Assembly: GCA_018292915.2 (NCBI GenBank)
Contig: JACVVK020000213.1
Location: 798,501-862,500 of the forward strand
Length of the DNA: 64,000 nucleotides
Direction of reading: 5' to 3'
Source: Batillaria attramentaria
Taxonomy: Eukaryota; Mollusca; Gastropoda; Batillariidae
The notes beneath the pieces are model-generated. The model did no database searches. It was not told where the DNA came from and was given only the letters and a program-made list of their open reading frames with translations. Position numbers and translations under genes: made by a program. Below are positions 21,901 to 28,518 of the stretch, piece by piece (within the stretch, counting starts at the first letter, position 1; the number at the start of each line of letters is the position of its first letter).

Positions 21901-24900
21901 AATAACTATAGGGAAGCAGCCAGTTCAAGAGAACTGGAAACTTCCAGAGACTCAGACAGACAGACAGACAGAAACTCACTTTTAGGACCATCGATGTCGA
22001 GGGCCAGTGTGAGGCAGCATGATCGGTCATGGTCACACACCATGGGCACGGTAGAGGTCAAGGTTATATTTTGTGGTCCTTCCTTCTCACTCACCTCCAA
22101 AATTTCTCGGTCGGGCTGTAAAGAAATTCCCCAATTACACTTTTTTCTTTTAAATCCACAATTTCACAGCTGATTTATGATCATCTCACAATACCTGTTG
22201 GTATTGTTATTGTTATTGTTGTTGTTGTTGTCGTCGTCGTCGTCGTTGTCGTTGTCGAAGAATACTCAACGTACCCTAATACCAGCCCAGTACGTGTTGC
22301 TGTCAGTCCAGGCACTCGTCAGATTCCTGTTGCTGACGGAAAAGGTTCTGATCTTGCACCCTACCTGTGGACACAGAATAAAATGTTCGTCTACAGAAAT
22401 GGCCACTCCCATAGTAGTTTTCGGACAGTTCAGGCAGGCACACTGTCTCTGACCAAAATGTACCCAAGGTACTTTCTTCCAAACACCCTTATCTTAGTTT
22501 GGATGGACTGAGATTTAAACGCGCTATTTCATTGTTCACCATGCCTCAAAGAAGCCAACTTATGTTTTGAAACAGTTTCGCGCGTGAGTGCGCTTGTGCG
22601 CTCAAAATACTCTGTCTTGATGCATGATCAGTAGACATTCTGATGCGATGTAATGCTGTTTTACACTTGGCGCGAGCGATCAGAATTTCAAATTTTCCTA
22701 CGGAGTGGTTGGCCTTTATACAAGCCTCTCGCGCGTCATGTGAACCCACTGGTTCGCTCAGCGCCGTTCTTTGAGATGCCGTCACTGTGCAAGTGCCCAA
22801 GCGGTGTGATGCTTGTGACACCACACAGAACGATCTGTGAGCACAAAAAATCTTAAATATTAAGCCTTTAAGGTTAAGTAAGGAAAAGGGCTGATGTTTA
22901 AGTCTTAGGATTGGTCAAACACGGATGGTAGCCCCCTACGCAGTTACCGCCCCGTCAGACAAGAAAGCCAGAACGTACATCTGTTCCCATGTGGTCGCGC
23001 AGAGAACTTCCAGGCAGAACCGCTTTGCCGGGTGACGCACCGATGGCGGAGTGCGGGATATTGATGTCCTCTTGCCCATCAAACGTCCACGCCACCTCCA
23101 CCATGACATCGGGGTCAGTGAGGGGGAAGTCCACGTTGCACGTGAATCGGAATGTCCTACCCAGAACCTCAGGTCCATTCAGTTTCGGGGCTCCGCCAGG
23201 AGGCTCTGTAATAGACGCATGCGCCGTAGTAAGAGTCAGACGGCAGAAACGCGTACACTGTGTGAGGTGCATTCTGAAAGTTCTAGGACTAATTGAAAAA
23301 ATTCACGACTGTAACCGACGTTGACAACCAAACAGTTTTGTCAAATAATTATTATTAAGAGTCAATAGTATGAAACTGTATGATGGCCGTGTTTGTATTT
23401 TTCATCCACCTTTTCATTCACTTACATATTTGTTTAGACTGTTGTAATCGAAGGAGAATGTTGGCCAAAATATGGATTTACGACTCGGTAGAGTTTTTTT
23501 TTTTCTCTCTCTCTCTCTAAGACGCGGTGGCCCGCATGGCAATGACTTTAAGTTTGCGAGACGAGGTACGTAGCCATAAGCGACCGCTACAATTTTTACC
23601 GGAAAAGAATCATTTATACACAAAGTCAAGCACTTACCAATACAGGGAGTGAACCCGGTAGGGGATGATTTGCCCGCGGGACATGGCTCGGCACTGCCTG
23701 TGACACACCAGAGGCCCAATAAGGTTTACACAACTTGTATTACATTTTGGACAACGACATCCATACAGAGATTGTCTGGATGAATATACCTCGCCGACCA
23801 CTTAATGTACCTGAGGTACTATCACAGTGAGTTCTTCCCCCAGCTGAGTTAGATAAGGAAATACACTGACTGAAATAAATGAGGATCTCTTGAAGTTAGG
23901 TTCAAATACACTCAAAACAAGTTGATGTTTCCTTGCATTTTAAAGTTATGACCAAAACATCAAAACCGGGCTGACATACTTATCGACGAAAATGATCGTT
24001 TCCACAAAGAAAAAAAAAAGCAAAACAACGTTGAACTGGCATGAATGAAACTAAATTTTCAGGGGCAAACACATCCGTATGACAGAAGAGACGCGTGGGC
24101 TTTGTAAGAAGCAAAATGATAAAATTCAAGCTGAAGTTTGAGAGTTTGACAGCCGGGTGGAGGGGGGGGGGTGGCTCTGTAAGATGCAAAAAAAAAATTT
24201 CCCCCGTCAGATTCAAACTGAATTTGTTTTGAAAATACCCCTTACCCGCACAGTAAGCCACTGGACATGAAGGGGTGGCTCTGAGGAAGTACACGTAAAA
24301 TGAACCGCAGTTTTTCACTCCCACGTCTAGCTGCGCATCACAGCAAACTCGCTCCGGGTGTGGTCCGTACCCGCCCAAGTTCGCACACACCATCCGGTCC
24401 ACTACTCCGTCCCCAACATCCGGGTGAGTGCCGTTCAACCATATTGGAGCATGGGTGCCACACTTGACATAAAACGTGTAGGTGGGGGGGGGGGAGAAAA
24501 AAGTAAATGAAAAGAATATAATTGTAGTTAACTTGATCAACGAAGGTGATTTACTTCTGGGGTCTGATGCAGAGAGAGAGAGACTACGACGTAAATCCGA
24601 GCATAGCTTGACTAAGCTGAGACTAAAACATTAGTGAGAGAAGCGTGAAAGGATATTAAGGCAATGTTACGGTGATTTCAGGGACTATTACGGCGACTGA
24701 GTGGTAATACACGCTGATGCTTGTCCCGAGGAAATAAGATTGAGAATGGAGCTCAGATTAGTCTAATCTCTCTCTTCTGAGATCAGTAATCTCTTTGTGT
24801 TAACGACTGCAGCATCAAAGTTTTGTTCAAACACTGCGGCTGTGAATGGCCTGAAATTTGTTGTTGTTGTTGTTATTTTTGTTGTTGCTGTCGTTGTTTT

Positions 24901-25961
24901 TAGTTTTGTCCCCAAATAATCGAATAATGGCCATTATAATAGTACTTTTCTCGTTATCATAATCATTTCGCACCGCGCAGCCCGCGAAATTCTAGCGAAG
25001 TACTTGAAGCGAAATAAATAAACATGAGTTGAATTCGTTTACAATCAAAGATCTTGGTTAAAATTCTTAAATGTTGCTGCTGATTTGGCGTTTAGTTTGT
25101 TGCCTGCTATTGTTTAGTTGTAAGCGCTATTCAGTTGGTTTAACTTGTGTTGGATTATTTTATATTCGCGCTACATGTAGCTTACCAGCAGAGTGAGTGA
25201 GTGAGTTTTTAGGGCTTAAAGCCGCGCAAGCCACAAAGACTAATTCGCGGCTGAGCTTACCAGCAGAAAACAACAAAAACAAAAAAGTAACTCATTTAAC
25301 AATACTAATGAAAAAGGAAGAGGGGGGCTCACGTGGAATCTGTCAACACAGTGGTCGGGCATTCTACCGCCTGCAAGACTTGTAAATCGGTACCAGCCAT
25401 TTTGCAGTTGTGAGTCACAAAGAGAATGAGTGTCCGACCTCGGCAGCACATAGCCTTCGCTGCGGTGGGGTTCGTTCAGCTCCACATAGTTGCCCGACAA
25501 ACAGGGGTCAAACAAACCTATGTAATCCGAACAAGCAACACTACACATGTATGTTCACAAAGTTTTCGGTAACAAGAAGGACGAAAATATTTAACGACTA
25601 CGTAGCACGTACGTCGGCAGACATGTACTCCCTAATTTGCTGTAGTTTTACCAAAGAATTCAAGGTGTAATGGCTCACAATAGAGCTTTAAATCTGCAAT
25701 TGGCATGACTTAATTTGGTTTCACAACAAGCTTTTTGCAGCAACTGGCATGAAGGTAGAGTAGTTTTTTTTCCAGAAAGAGCAACATCCGTTTTCGGAAT
25801 CTGAATATCCTGCTGGGTCAAATTGCATTTGGGGCCCGGCATCGAAACATGGAGGTCCAGAACCCTTTTGAAAACGTGATTTCGGGCCATTCTATTGAAC
25901 AGCAGTGGATGCAATTACCTGAAGACGCCGGAGCCAACAGAAGTAAGAGGAGAGGCCACAT
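8934..25961 (-). CDS. VWDE-like: VWDE-like secreted protein, paralog 1 (22 coding exons, complete as modelled)
   Basis: This is the best-supported gene of the window. The 22 exons listed separately splice, each with AG and GT borders, into one 3,213-nt frame of 1,070 residues plus TAA. Order: signal peptide (1-14, MWPLLLLLLAPASS); D8C-like cysteine-rich region (15-148; NGWYRF, CGTHAPIW, DVGVKNCGSFYVYFL, CPVAYCAG) as in uromodulin and VWDE; Ig-like module (169-244); linker with a CC pair (245-392); VWD domain (about 404-579; GDPHF to GICGTFDGNRNNEF); cysteine-rich part (580-731); one EGF-like repeat (about 778-806); a C-rich VWDE-type tail (821-969); and a second Ig-like module (970-1070). No transmembrane segment is seen, so the product is probably secreted. 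It is shorter than vertebrate VWDE as I remember it, which ends in several EGF repeats. A TAA just before a consensus donor makes the 3' end uncertain. Function is not established. Confidence 0.88.
9500..9790 (+). mobile_element. LINE 3' fragment, plus strand
   Basis: A short stretch around 9,518-9,552 (CAGTTCAAAGTCCCGCCTGA) resembles the end of the LINE ORF (QFKAHLKTYLF) seen at 14,018. It is followed by T-rich sequence and GCGCATAGAGCTTACAGC, similar to the LINE 3' UTR at 12,550-12,620. Strongly decayed. Confidence 0.4.
9803..10005 (-). CDS. VWDE-like: VWDE-like paralog 1, exon 21 (second Ig-like module)
   Basis: Residues 970-1037, start phase 1, end phase 0, the same phases as exon 5. The pattern EPKVAILN, LRCFFDGDAD, FKVLWVSAGH repeats the Cys and Trp positions of exon 5 (APKLNGPE, FRFTCNVD, VEVAWTFDG). 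Donor GTTGGTTG is weak, as in paralog 2 exon 8. Confidence 0.78.
10433..10547 (-). CDS. VWDE-like: VWDE-like paralog 1, exon 20
   Basis: Residues 932-969, start phase 0, end phase 1. NTCLINEVCYQDGDPNPAD is characteristic of the cysteine-rich segment after the VWD domain in VWDE proteins. Donor GTGAGA. Confidence 0.85.
10604..10990 (+). repeat. 52-bp minisatellite in intron 19
   Basis: About 6-7 tandem copies of a 52-bp unit built from TCTCGTTTCTGTCTCGTC and TTGTCTAGTCTCATTTCTG. The distal end degrades into CTCGT/CTCGC and GGTTT pentamers (10,960-11,010). The runs of codons it creates on either strand are not genes. Confidence 0.95.
11196..11320 (-). CDS. VWDE-like: VWDE-like paralog 1, exon 19
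   Basis: Residues 890-931, start phase 1, end phase 0. It encodes YGNTMNITVFDSTCRDC, the beta-strand plus C-x2-C pattern known in VWDE tails (VFDS.C..C). Confidence 0.86.
11808..11907 (-). CDS. VWDE-like: VWDE-like paralog 1, exon 18
   Basis: Residues 857-889, start phase 0, end phase 1. LLSSGRLACPLPDARV is the recognisable part. Acceptor AATTACAG; donor GTATTC. A G-run of about 20 (11,718-11,734) lies downstream in the intron. Confidence 0.82.
12108..12213 (-). CDS. VWDE-like: VWDE-like paralog 1, exon 17
   Basis: Residues 821-856, start phase 2, end phase 0. It reads SNLCDINQRPCKKVFF then FHCAIREVM, the C-x6-C motif that follows the VWD/EGF part in VWDE. Donor GTGAAT. Confidence 0.84.
12300..12545 (+). 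repeat. Low-complexity TTTTG/poly-G tract, first block
   Basis: T/G-only stretch with three G-runs of 10 to 18. The segment at 12,441-12,472 (ATTGTTGTTGGTTTCTTTTT) recurs at 12,958, so the two blocks are duplicates. G-quadruplex formation is possible on the plus strand. Confidence 0.8.
12546..12960 (-). mobile_element. LINE 3' end, copy A (5' truncated)
   Basis: A minus-strand frame at 12,782-12,958 gives LLKIPKRNMKTAGERSFSFL, then APTVWNSLPIELR and FKSHLKTYLFRQAF before a stop. This is the conserved C-terminus of L2/CR1-type reverse-transcriptase ORFs. The 3' UTR ends AGAGCTATG followed by (ATT)n. An 81-bp (AC)n tract has expanded inside the 3' UTR (12,626-12,706). Confidence 0.85.
12626..12706 (+). 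repeat. (AC)n microsatellite inside LINE 3' UTR
   Basis: About 40 AC units, (UG)n in the sense strand of paralog 1. Confidence 0.98.
12957..13133 (+). repeat. Low-complexity TTTTG/poly-G tract, second block
   Basis: Duplicate of the block at 12,300-12,545, with G-runs at 13,018-13,031 and 13,110-13,126. It abuts copy A of the LINE. Confidence 0.8.
13175..13443 (-). CDS. VWDE-like: VWDE-like paralog 1, exon 16 (EGF-like repeat)
   Basis: Residues 732-820, start phase 0, end phase 2. It contains CSIVCLRHGHCERGNC then VCEAGYTGANC, an EGF-like domain with six cysteines and the GYTG turn. The upstream part (YTDSLDFVESAV) is helical spacer. Donor GTGAGT is consensus. Confidence 0.92.
13706..13800 (+). 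repeat. (CT)n-(AC)n-(AAT)n compound microsatellite
   Basis: Three simple repeats in a row (13,706-13,740; 13,741-13,763; 13,764-13,800). The AAT part is the (ATT)n tail of the LINE copy that follows. Confidence 0.95.
13764..14700 (-). mobile_element. LINE 3' end, copy B (reverse-transcriptase C-terminus, frameshifted)
   Basis: The minus strand encodes VKYLGVTVDQTLSMESHI, RLDFCNSVLVGLP and LQRVQNSAARLI (upstream frame, to about 14,335), then LLHWLPVRYRI, SFSYSAPQIWNSLP and FKAHLKTYLFRQAFN with TAA at 14,018 in another frame. A single indel near VTPLLHW broke the ORF. The 3' UTR is interrupted by expanded AC tracts and ends in (ATT)n. It is 5' truncated next to a 73-bp (AC)n tract. It is inserted in intron 15 in sense orientation. 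Confidence 0.9.
13859..13979 (+). repeat. (AC)n microsatellites
   Basis: Two AC tracts (13,859-13,886 and 13,899-13,979) split by GACCGACGG. They lie within the LINE 3' UTR and are (UG)n in the sense strand. Confidence 0.97.
14706..14778 (+). repeat. (AC)n microsatellite at LINE 5' junction
   Basis: About 36 AC units, 48 nt downstream (sense) of the exon 15 donor. Confidence 0.97.
14826..14995 (-). CDS. VWDE-like: VWDE-like paralog 1, exon 15
   Basis: Residues 675-731, start phase 1, end phase 0. It encodes GWPTPSGITEEKAKEECDNA, an amphipathic helix with cysteines (ECDNALQ, SHCGH, DDCVVDIL). Donor GTAGGA. Confidence 0.86.
15463..15598 (-). CDS. VWDE-like: VWDE-like paralog 1, exon 14
   Basis: Residues 630-674, start phase 0, end phase 1. 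It begins CSGRCRDVTD and has an acidic stretch YEDEDEVDPPFNPQQY. The acceptor GACTAG is preceded immediately by (TG)n instead of a pyrimidine tract. The donor GTAAGC is good. Confidence 0.85.
15604..15682 (+). repeat. (AC)n microsatellite replacing a polypyrimidine tract
   Basis: About 39 AC units directly upstream (sense) of the exon 14 acceptor. Confidence 0.97.
16002..16149 (-). CDS. VWDE-like: VWDE-like paralog 1, exon 13
   Basis: Residues 580-629, start phase 2, end phase 0. It encodes SLFQNVPANMNTTQEERYCS followed by CDDTGSQATVDC. Acceptor TATGCAG; donor GTGGGT. The partner exon in paralog 2 lies at 1,146-1,278. Confidence 0.85.
16160..17091. other. Intron 12 of paralog 1
   Basis: No exon recognised. 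It contains a (GTT)n tract (16,244-16,266) and a SINE head (16,683-16,760); the remainder is unassigned. Confidence 0.6.
16683..16760 (+). mobile_element. tRNA-derived SINE head fragment
   Basis: GCCGGGATAGGCGAATGATAG followed by AGCGTTGGACTTTCA matches the head of the SINE copies at 57.4 and 58.2 kb (A-box TGGCCGAATGGTAGAGC). The B-box is degraded. Confidence 0.7.
17092..17300 (-). CDS. VWDE-like: VWDE-like paralog 1, exon 12 (end of VWD domain)
   Basis: Residues 511-579, start phase 0, end phase 2. It contains GRARGICGTFDGNRNNEF, the VWD signature with calcium-loop-like Asp/Asn residues, and ends NSWR. Confidence 0.93.
17798..18110. mobile_element. TTAA-bounded MITE
   Basis: It starts TTAATCTTTCGCCGCC and ends GGCGGCGAAAGAGTTAA, a terminal inverted repeat flanked by TTAA. 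TTAA target duplication is known for piggyBac and Kolobok elements. No ORF. It lies 47 nt downstream (sense) of exon 11. Confidence 0.8.
18157..18369 (-). CDS. VWDE-like: VWDE-like paralog 1, exon 11 (middle of VWD domain)
   Basis: Residues 440-510, 71 codons, phase 0 at both ends. VQVRTWPCGSSRHRVACICG aligns with paralog 2. Donor GTAATT. Confidence 0.9.
18865..18924 (+). repeat. (GA)n microsatellite near exon 10 donor
   Basis: 30 GA units, (UC)n in the sense strand, beginning 14 nt inside the intron. Confidence 0.97.
18939..19002 (-). CDS. VWDE-like: VWDE-like paralog 1, exon 10 (VWD domain)
   Basis: Residues 418-439, start phase 2, end phase 0. TFHLFDVGDYTLYQNPDRNF is the family pattern. 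Donor GTATTG is non-optimal but aligns with the donor in paralog 2. Confidence 0.87.
19144..19240 (+). repeat. 47-bp tandem duplication
   Basis: TAGTCCAACATGATCTAA and TCTATGCTATGGTCCC with their spacers occur twice in direct succession with few mismatches. Confidence 0.9.
19245..19420. repeat. Dispersed repeat, copy 1
   Basis: It shares ATTTATGGGAT, CTCAGTCATGTCAT, AACGGGTTTC and their spacing with 56,940-57,130. Class unknown. Confidence 0.7.
20169..20245 (-). CDS. VWDE-like: VWDE-like paralog 1, exon 9 (start of VWD domain)
   Basis: Residues 393-417, start phase 0, end phase 2. It encodes CSGTGDPHFHGMEYS, a canonical VWD start. Acceptor TTTTTCAG; donor GTAGGT. Confidence 0.92.
21201..21418 (-). 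CDS. VWDE-like: VWDE-like paralog 1, exon 8
   Basis: Residues 320-392, start phase 1, end phase 0. It encodes NSCQYNLCSTDWNNATNTAS and ends FDTHQIAPVK. Donor GTAACT. Confidence 0.88.
21560..21790 (+). repeat. T/G-rich low-complexity tract in intron 7
   Basis: Poly-G runs and GTT/TTTG units. Open frames across it are compositional. Confidence 0.8.
21980..22115 (-). CDS. VWDE-like: VWDE-like paralog 1, exon 7
   Basis: Residues 275-319, start phase 0, end phase 1. NITLTSTVPMVCDHDRSCCL matches paralog 2. Donor GTGAGT. Confidence 0.9.
22275..22364 (-). CDS. VWDE-like: VWDE-like paralog 1, exon 6
   Basis: Residues 245-274, phase 0 at both ends. VGCKIRTF at the start and TYWAGIR at the end. Donor GTACGT. 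Confidence 0.88.
22560..22860 (+). repeat. Dispersed repeat family (AACAGTTTCGC), best-preserved copy
   Basis: It contains GAAACAGTTTCGCGCGTGAG then TGCGCTCAAAATACTCT. Related segments lie at about 2,945-2,990 (plus) and 26,694-26,775, 36,744-36,825 and 63,830-63,900 (minus). No coding capacity. Possibly a SINE or MITE body. Confidence 0.6.
22979..23205 (-). CDS. VWDE-like: VWDE-like paralog 1, exon 5 (first Ig-like module)
   Basis: Residues 169-244, 227 nt, start phase 1, end phase 0. APKLNGPEVLGRTFRFTC then MVEVAWTFDG gives Cys and Trp of a beta-sandwich. Donor GTACGT. Confidence 0.9.
23640..23699 (-). CDS. VWDE-like: VWDE-like paralog 1, exon 4
   Basis: Residues 149-168, 60 nt, phase 1 at both ends: GSAEPCPAGKSSPTGFTPC. 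Acceptor GTCACAG; donor GTAAGT. Confidence 0.86.
24246..24462 (-). CDS. VWDE-like: VWDE-like paralog 1, exon 3 (D8C-like region)
   Basis: Residues 77-148, start phase 0, end phase 1. CGTHAPIWLNG, RVCCDAQLDVGVKNC, GSFYVYFL and CPVAYCAG are the uromodulin/VWDE cysteine pattern. Donor GTAAGG. Confidence 0.93.
24560..25332. other. Intron 2 of paralog 1
   Basis: No exon seen. A short (GA)n lies at 24,573-24,583 and (GTT)n at 24,860-24,895. A hairpin-forming repeat at 25,206-25,252 (AGCCGCGCAAGCC, then TTCGCGGCT) is shared with 19,680-19,722. Confidence 0.6.
25333..25517 (-). CDS. VWDE-like: VWDE-like paralog 1, exon 2 (D8C-like region)
   Basis: Residues 15-76, start phase 1, end phase 0. DPCLSGNYVELNEPHRSEGY, NGWYRFTSLAGGRMPDHC. 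Acceptor ACATAG; donor GTGAGC. Confidence 0.92.
25919..25961 (-). CDS. VWDE-like: VWDE-like paralog 1, exon 1 (signal peptide)
   Basis: 43 coding bases: MWPLLLLLLAPASS, ending phase 1 before GTAATT. Same length and phase as paralog 2 exon 1. A longer upstream frame exists, but the ATG directly before the hydrophobic core is preferred. Confidence 0.87.
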
Positions 25962-26693
25962 CTTTAGACAATCTTCTGTCGGCCAGACGTCTGAAAACTG
26001 AGGTATTTTTGGATGCAGGCCCAAAGATAAATGTTTCCGGCGTAATTCGGGTAAAAAAAATAAAATAAAAAGTACCTTTGTAGAGCCTGTCTATCTTGCG
26101 ATAGTTCAGATCAGGTCACGCACGCACGCATTCACGCACGCACGCAGACTGAGACGCTAACCCGTGCTTACATACAGCGAGGTCAGATGTCATCATTCTC
26201 CCCTTGCGTAATGTTGACAAGGTCATTAAAAAAAAACAAAAAAAACCCGCCATGAATGCGGGGCATGCACTAGTACTTTCTTGTAAGTTACTATGTACTG
26301 AGACATCTACATAGACTAGAAGGGCGGTGGTGGTGGTGGTGGTGGTGGGGTGGGGTGGGGTGGAGTGGGGATTGCGGGCATCATGTGCACCCGGCATGAC
26401 ACGGATGTCCCAGATACATAAAAACCTATAATAAGCGGGTCATCGCTGTATCTCATGACAGGTAACTAGTTTAAAGGCCATAATTTTACAATTTTTTTTT
26501 AAGCTCGCAGATCTTTCCGGGCTTTTTTTCAGGTGGTGGTGTCTGTCATTGCACCAGTAAGACGCATGTACAACGACATGCACAGACAGACTTGCGTTCA
26601 ACTGATTGACCCCAACACGCAGTAGCCGGTGACAATGTATCAACACTTGACCTTTACCTGAGATTTCCTCGTTTGCACGGCCATCAAACGTCA

Positions 26694-27000
26694 TTGTGTT
26701 GCATTCGGAACTTTACTAATCTCTAAGGTAGACTACTTCGAGCGCGCAGGCGCAGTCACAAGTGCAACTATTCCAAAAAAGAAGTCTCTCCATATAAAAA
26801 CTAGTAATGACAGCAATAGCACCTTAATTGCATTAATACGGGCGCTTTATCCCAAATATTTGGCTCGTAGCGCCGCGAGCTACACCCAAACACGCACGCT
26901 TACGTGAATCACACGCATTCTCTCAGAGACTGGACACGAACACATAACAATCATGTGTTGCCAAGCGCCAGCTCAGCAATATAAGTTTTGGAATTTTGGA
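26694..27000 (-). repeat. Dispersed repeat fragments shared with 36.7 kb and 31.5 kb
   Basis: 26,694-26,775 aligns with 36,744-36,825 (TACTAATC, AGGTAGA, TCACAAG, TTCCAAAA). 26,860-26,990 aligns with 31,545-31,660 (ACGTGAATCAC, ACAATCA, GCTCAGC). The copies in the 28-46 kb block have lost most CpGs. Confidence 0.6.
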
Positions 27001-27059
27001 ATTGCATTTATTTTCAAATTTTATGGGCTAAACATTTCCAGTGCGGGGGGGGGGGGGGG

Positions 27060-27190
27060 GCGGAGAGAACCCCCGACGGTCGGCCTGAATGAACGGTGCC
27101 ACATACGAAAACTTTCTTCTCCCCTAGTAGGACTCGAACCAGATCTCTCTCATATGTGATAAAGTCTTAACCACTAGACAAAAGACCGCC
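27060..27190 (-). mobile_element. tRNA-derived SINE fragment
   Basis: The minus strand reads GTCTAGTGGTTAAGACTTTA, then TGGTTCGAGTCC, A- and B-box-like elements at tRNA spacing. The acceptor stem does not pair, so a functional tRNA is unlikely. Confidence 0.6.
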
Positions 27191-28512
27191 CCGCAAACCT
27201 TTGAGCATATTGTTGTACCATCGTTATCAGTTTGTTCCAGTCTGCTACGGGTGCACAACAGATATGAATCCAATATAGGCTAATTTTGTCTGCCTATTTC
27301 TTTTTCATGAATCGTTGTCGTAACTAGTTCAAAGGACGGCTGAACTAGATAACAGACTTTTGGCGGACAACGACATTAGACCAGTTCTATTTACCAAATA
27401 GGTGTATCATTATTAGCAGTGATTACGAGTACGACTGTTGTGAGTATCATTTAAATCATTGTGATTATTGTTATTATTTTATCCAAGTAGCAAAAAGAGG
27501 GGTACAATGCGTTTGGTAATAGACGACTCCACTCCTGTCAATCGAAGGGGACGAGCCCCCAGAATTTAACCAGTCGCGTGCCGCGGCATAATGAGTACAG
27601 TGCATGTCAGTCATGACTTAATCGCCAGACACTACAAAGAGGGAAGCACGTGTAGTTCCACATGACTGAAACGTGGAAAGAAGGCAGTAAATCCACTGAC
27701 GTCATCTGAGGAAAAAGACCATTACGTCAATCTCTTCCATCTTGAAATCACCCCTTTTTCAATAAAATGACGCCATGTATTGTACTGTACAGAGAAAAGG
27801 GGCTTTGGCCTTGGCCCTTGGGGCTCACCGAGTGGAGTCGTCTATTCCGTCCCCCAACGATTTTCGGCGAAAACTTTTCACTGGGGCAATTTTCTTATAC
27901 TTATCAGAGAGAGAGAAAAATTTAATTATCCAGGCCTAGTGACCTAACTTATTTCATGACAGTCGGGGTTCTCAGTTTCTCCGTTATTTGGGTTTTTTTT
28001 TTTTTTTTTTTTGGTTTTTTTGTTTCTTGGTTTTTTGGGTTTTTTTTTTTTTTTTTTTTGCTCGGCGTAAGTGAAATCGTCAGCGAAAAAGCGAGCTGAA
28101 AAAAAGCGGTGGAAAAGGACAGTGTGGCACACATACATAATCACTAGCCTGTAGACGTATAACTGATAAGGCGCAGGAAAGGTGCATAAGAAAATAGTAA
28201 CTGTAAGAAAATACACTCGCGGAGCTTCACAGTTGCTAAGGCGTGCGTGGGACGCTCTCGGGTGTTGGTGCGGAGAGGGTGGGAAATAGGTGAAAGGGGG
28301 GAGGAGGGACTTCCGGCACTGACTGATTCTCAAAACACACACACACACACAATTAGGTCAGCAGAGCCACGTTCGGGACGCAGGTCAGAAACACGGTGCA
28401 TAGTATTATTTATTTATGCTGTAACAGAACTGGTTCTTATAACGCACACAAATTAGTTTTTTTTTATATTTTTATAACATTTAATTTTACTTCTTTTTTT
28501 AAAACATGTATC

Positions 28513-28518
28513 TTTATT
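28513..28518 (-). terminator. Candidate poly(A) signal of SLC16-like transcript
   Basis: AATAAA on the minus strand within CAGTAAATAAAGATAC, with a GU-rich stretch (TTGTGTGCG) about 60 nt downstream. It coincides with the left border of the CpG-poor block. Confidence 0.45.

Larger units (their letters stand above)
25962..28500. other. Intergenic region with presumed promoter of VWDE-like paralog 1
   Basis: No coding exon found. It contains (GGT)n at about 26,330-26,350, repeat fragments (26,694-26,775; 26,860-27,000), a tRNA-like SINE piece (27,060-27,190), T-runs (27,990-28,060) and short (AC)n. CpG frequency is normal, in contrast to the next 18 kb. Confidence 0.6.

Noticed and set aside
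27060..27190. Possible functional tRNA gene
   Set aside because: A- and B-box-like motifs are present but the acceptor stem does not pair; SINE remnant preferred.
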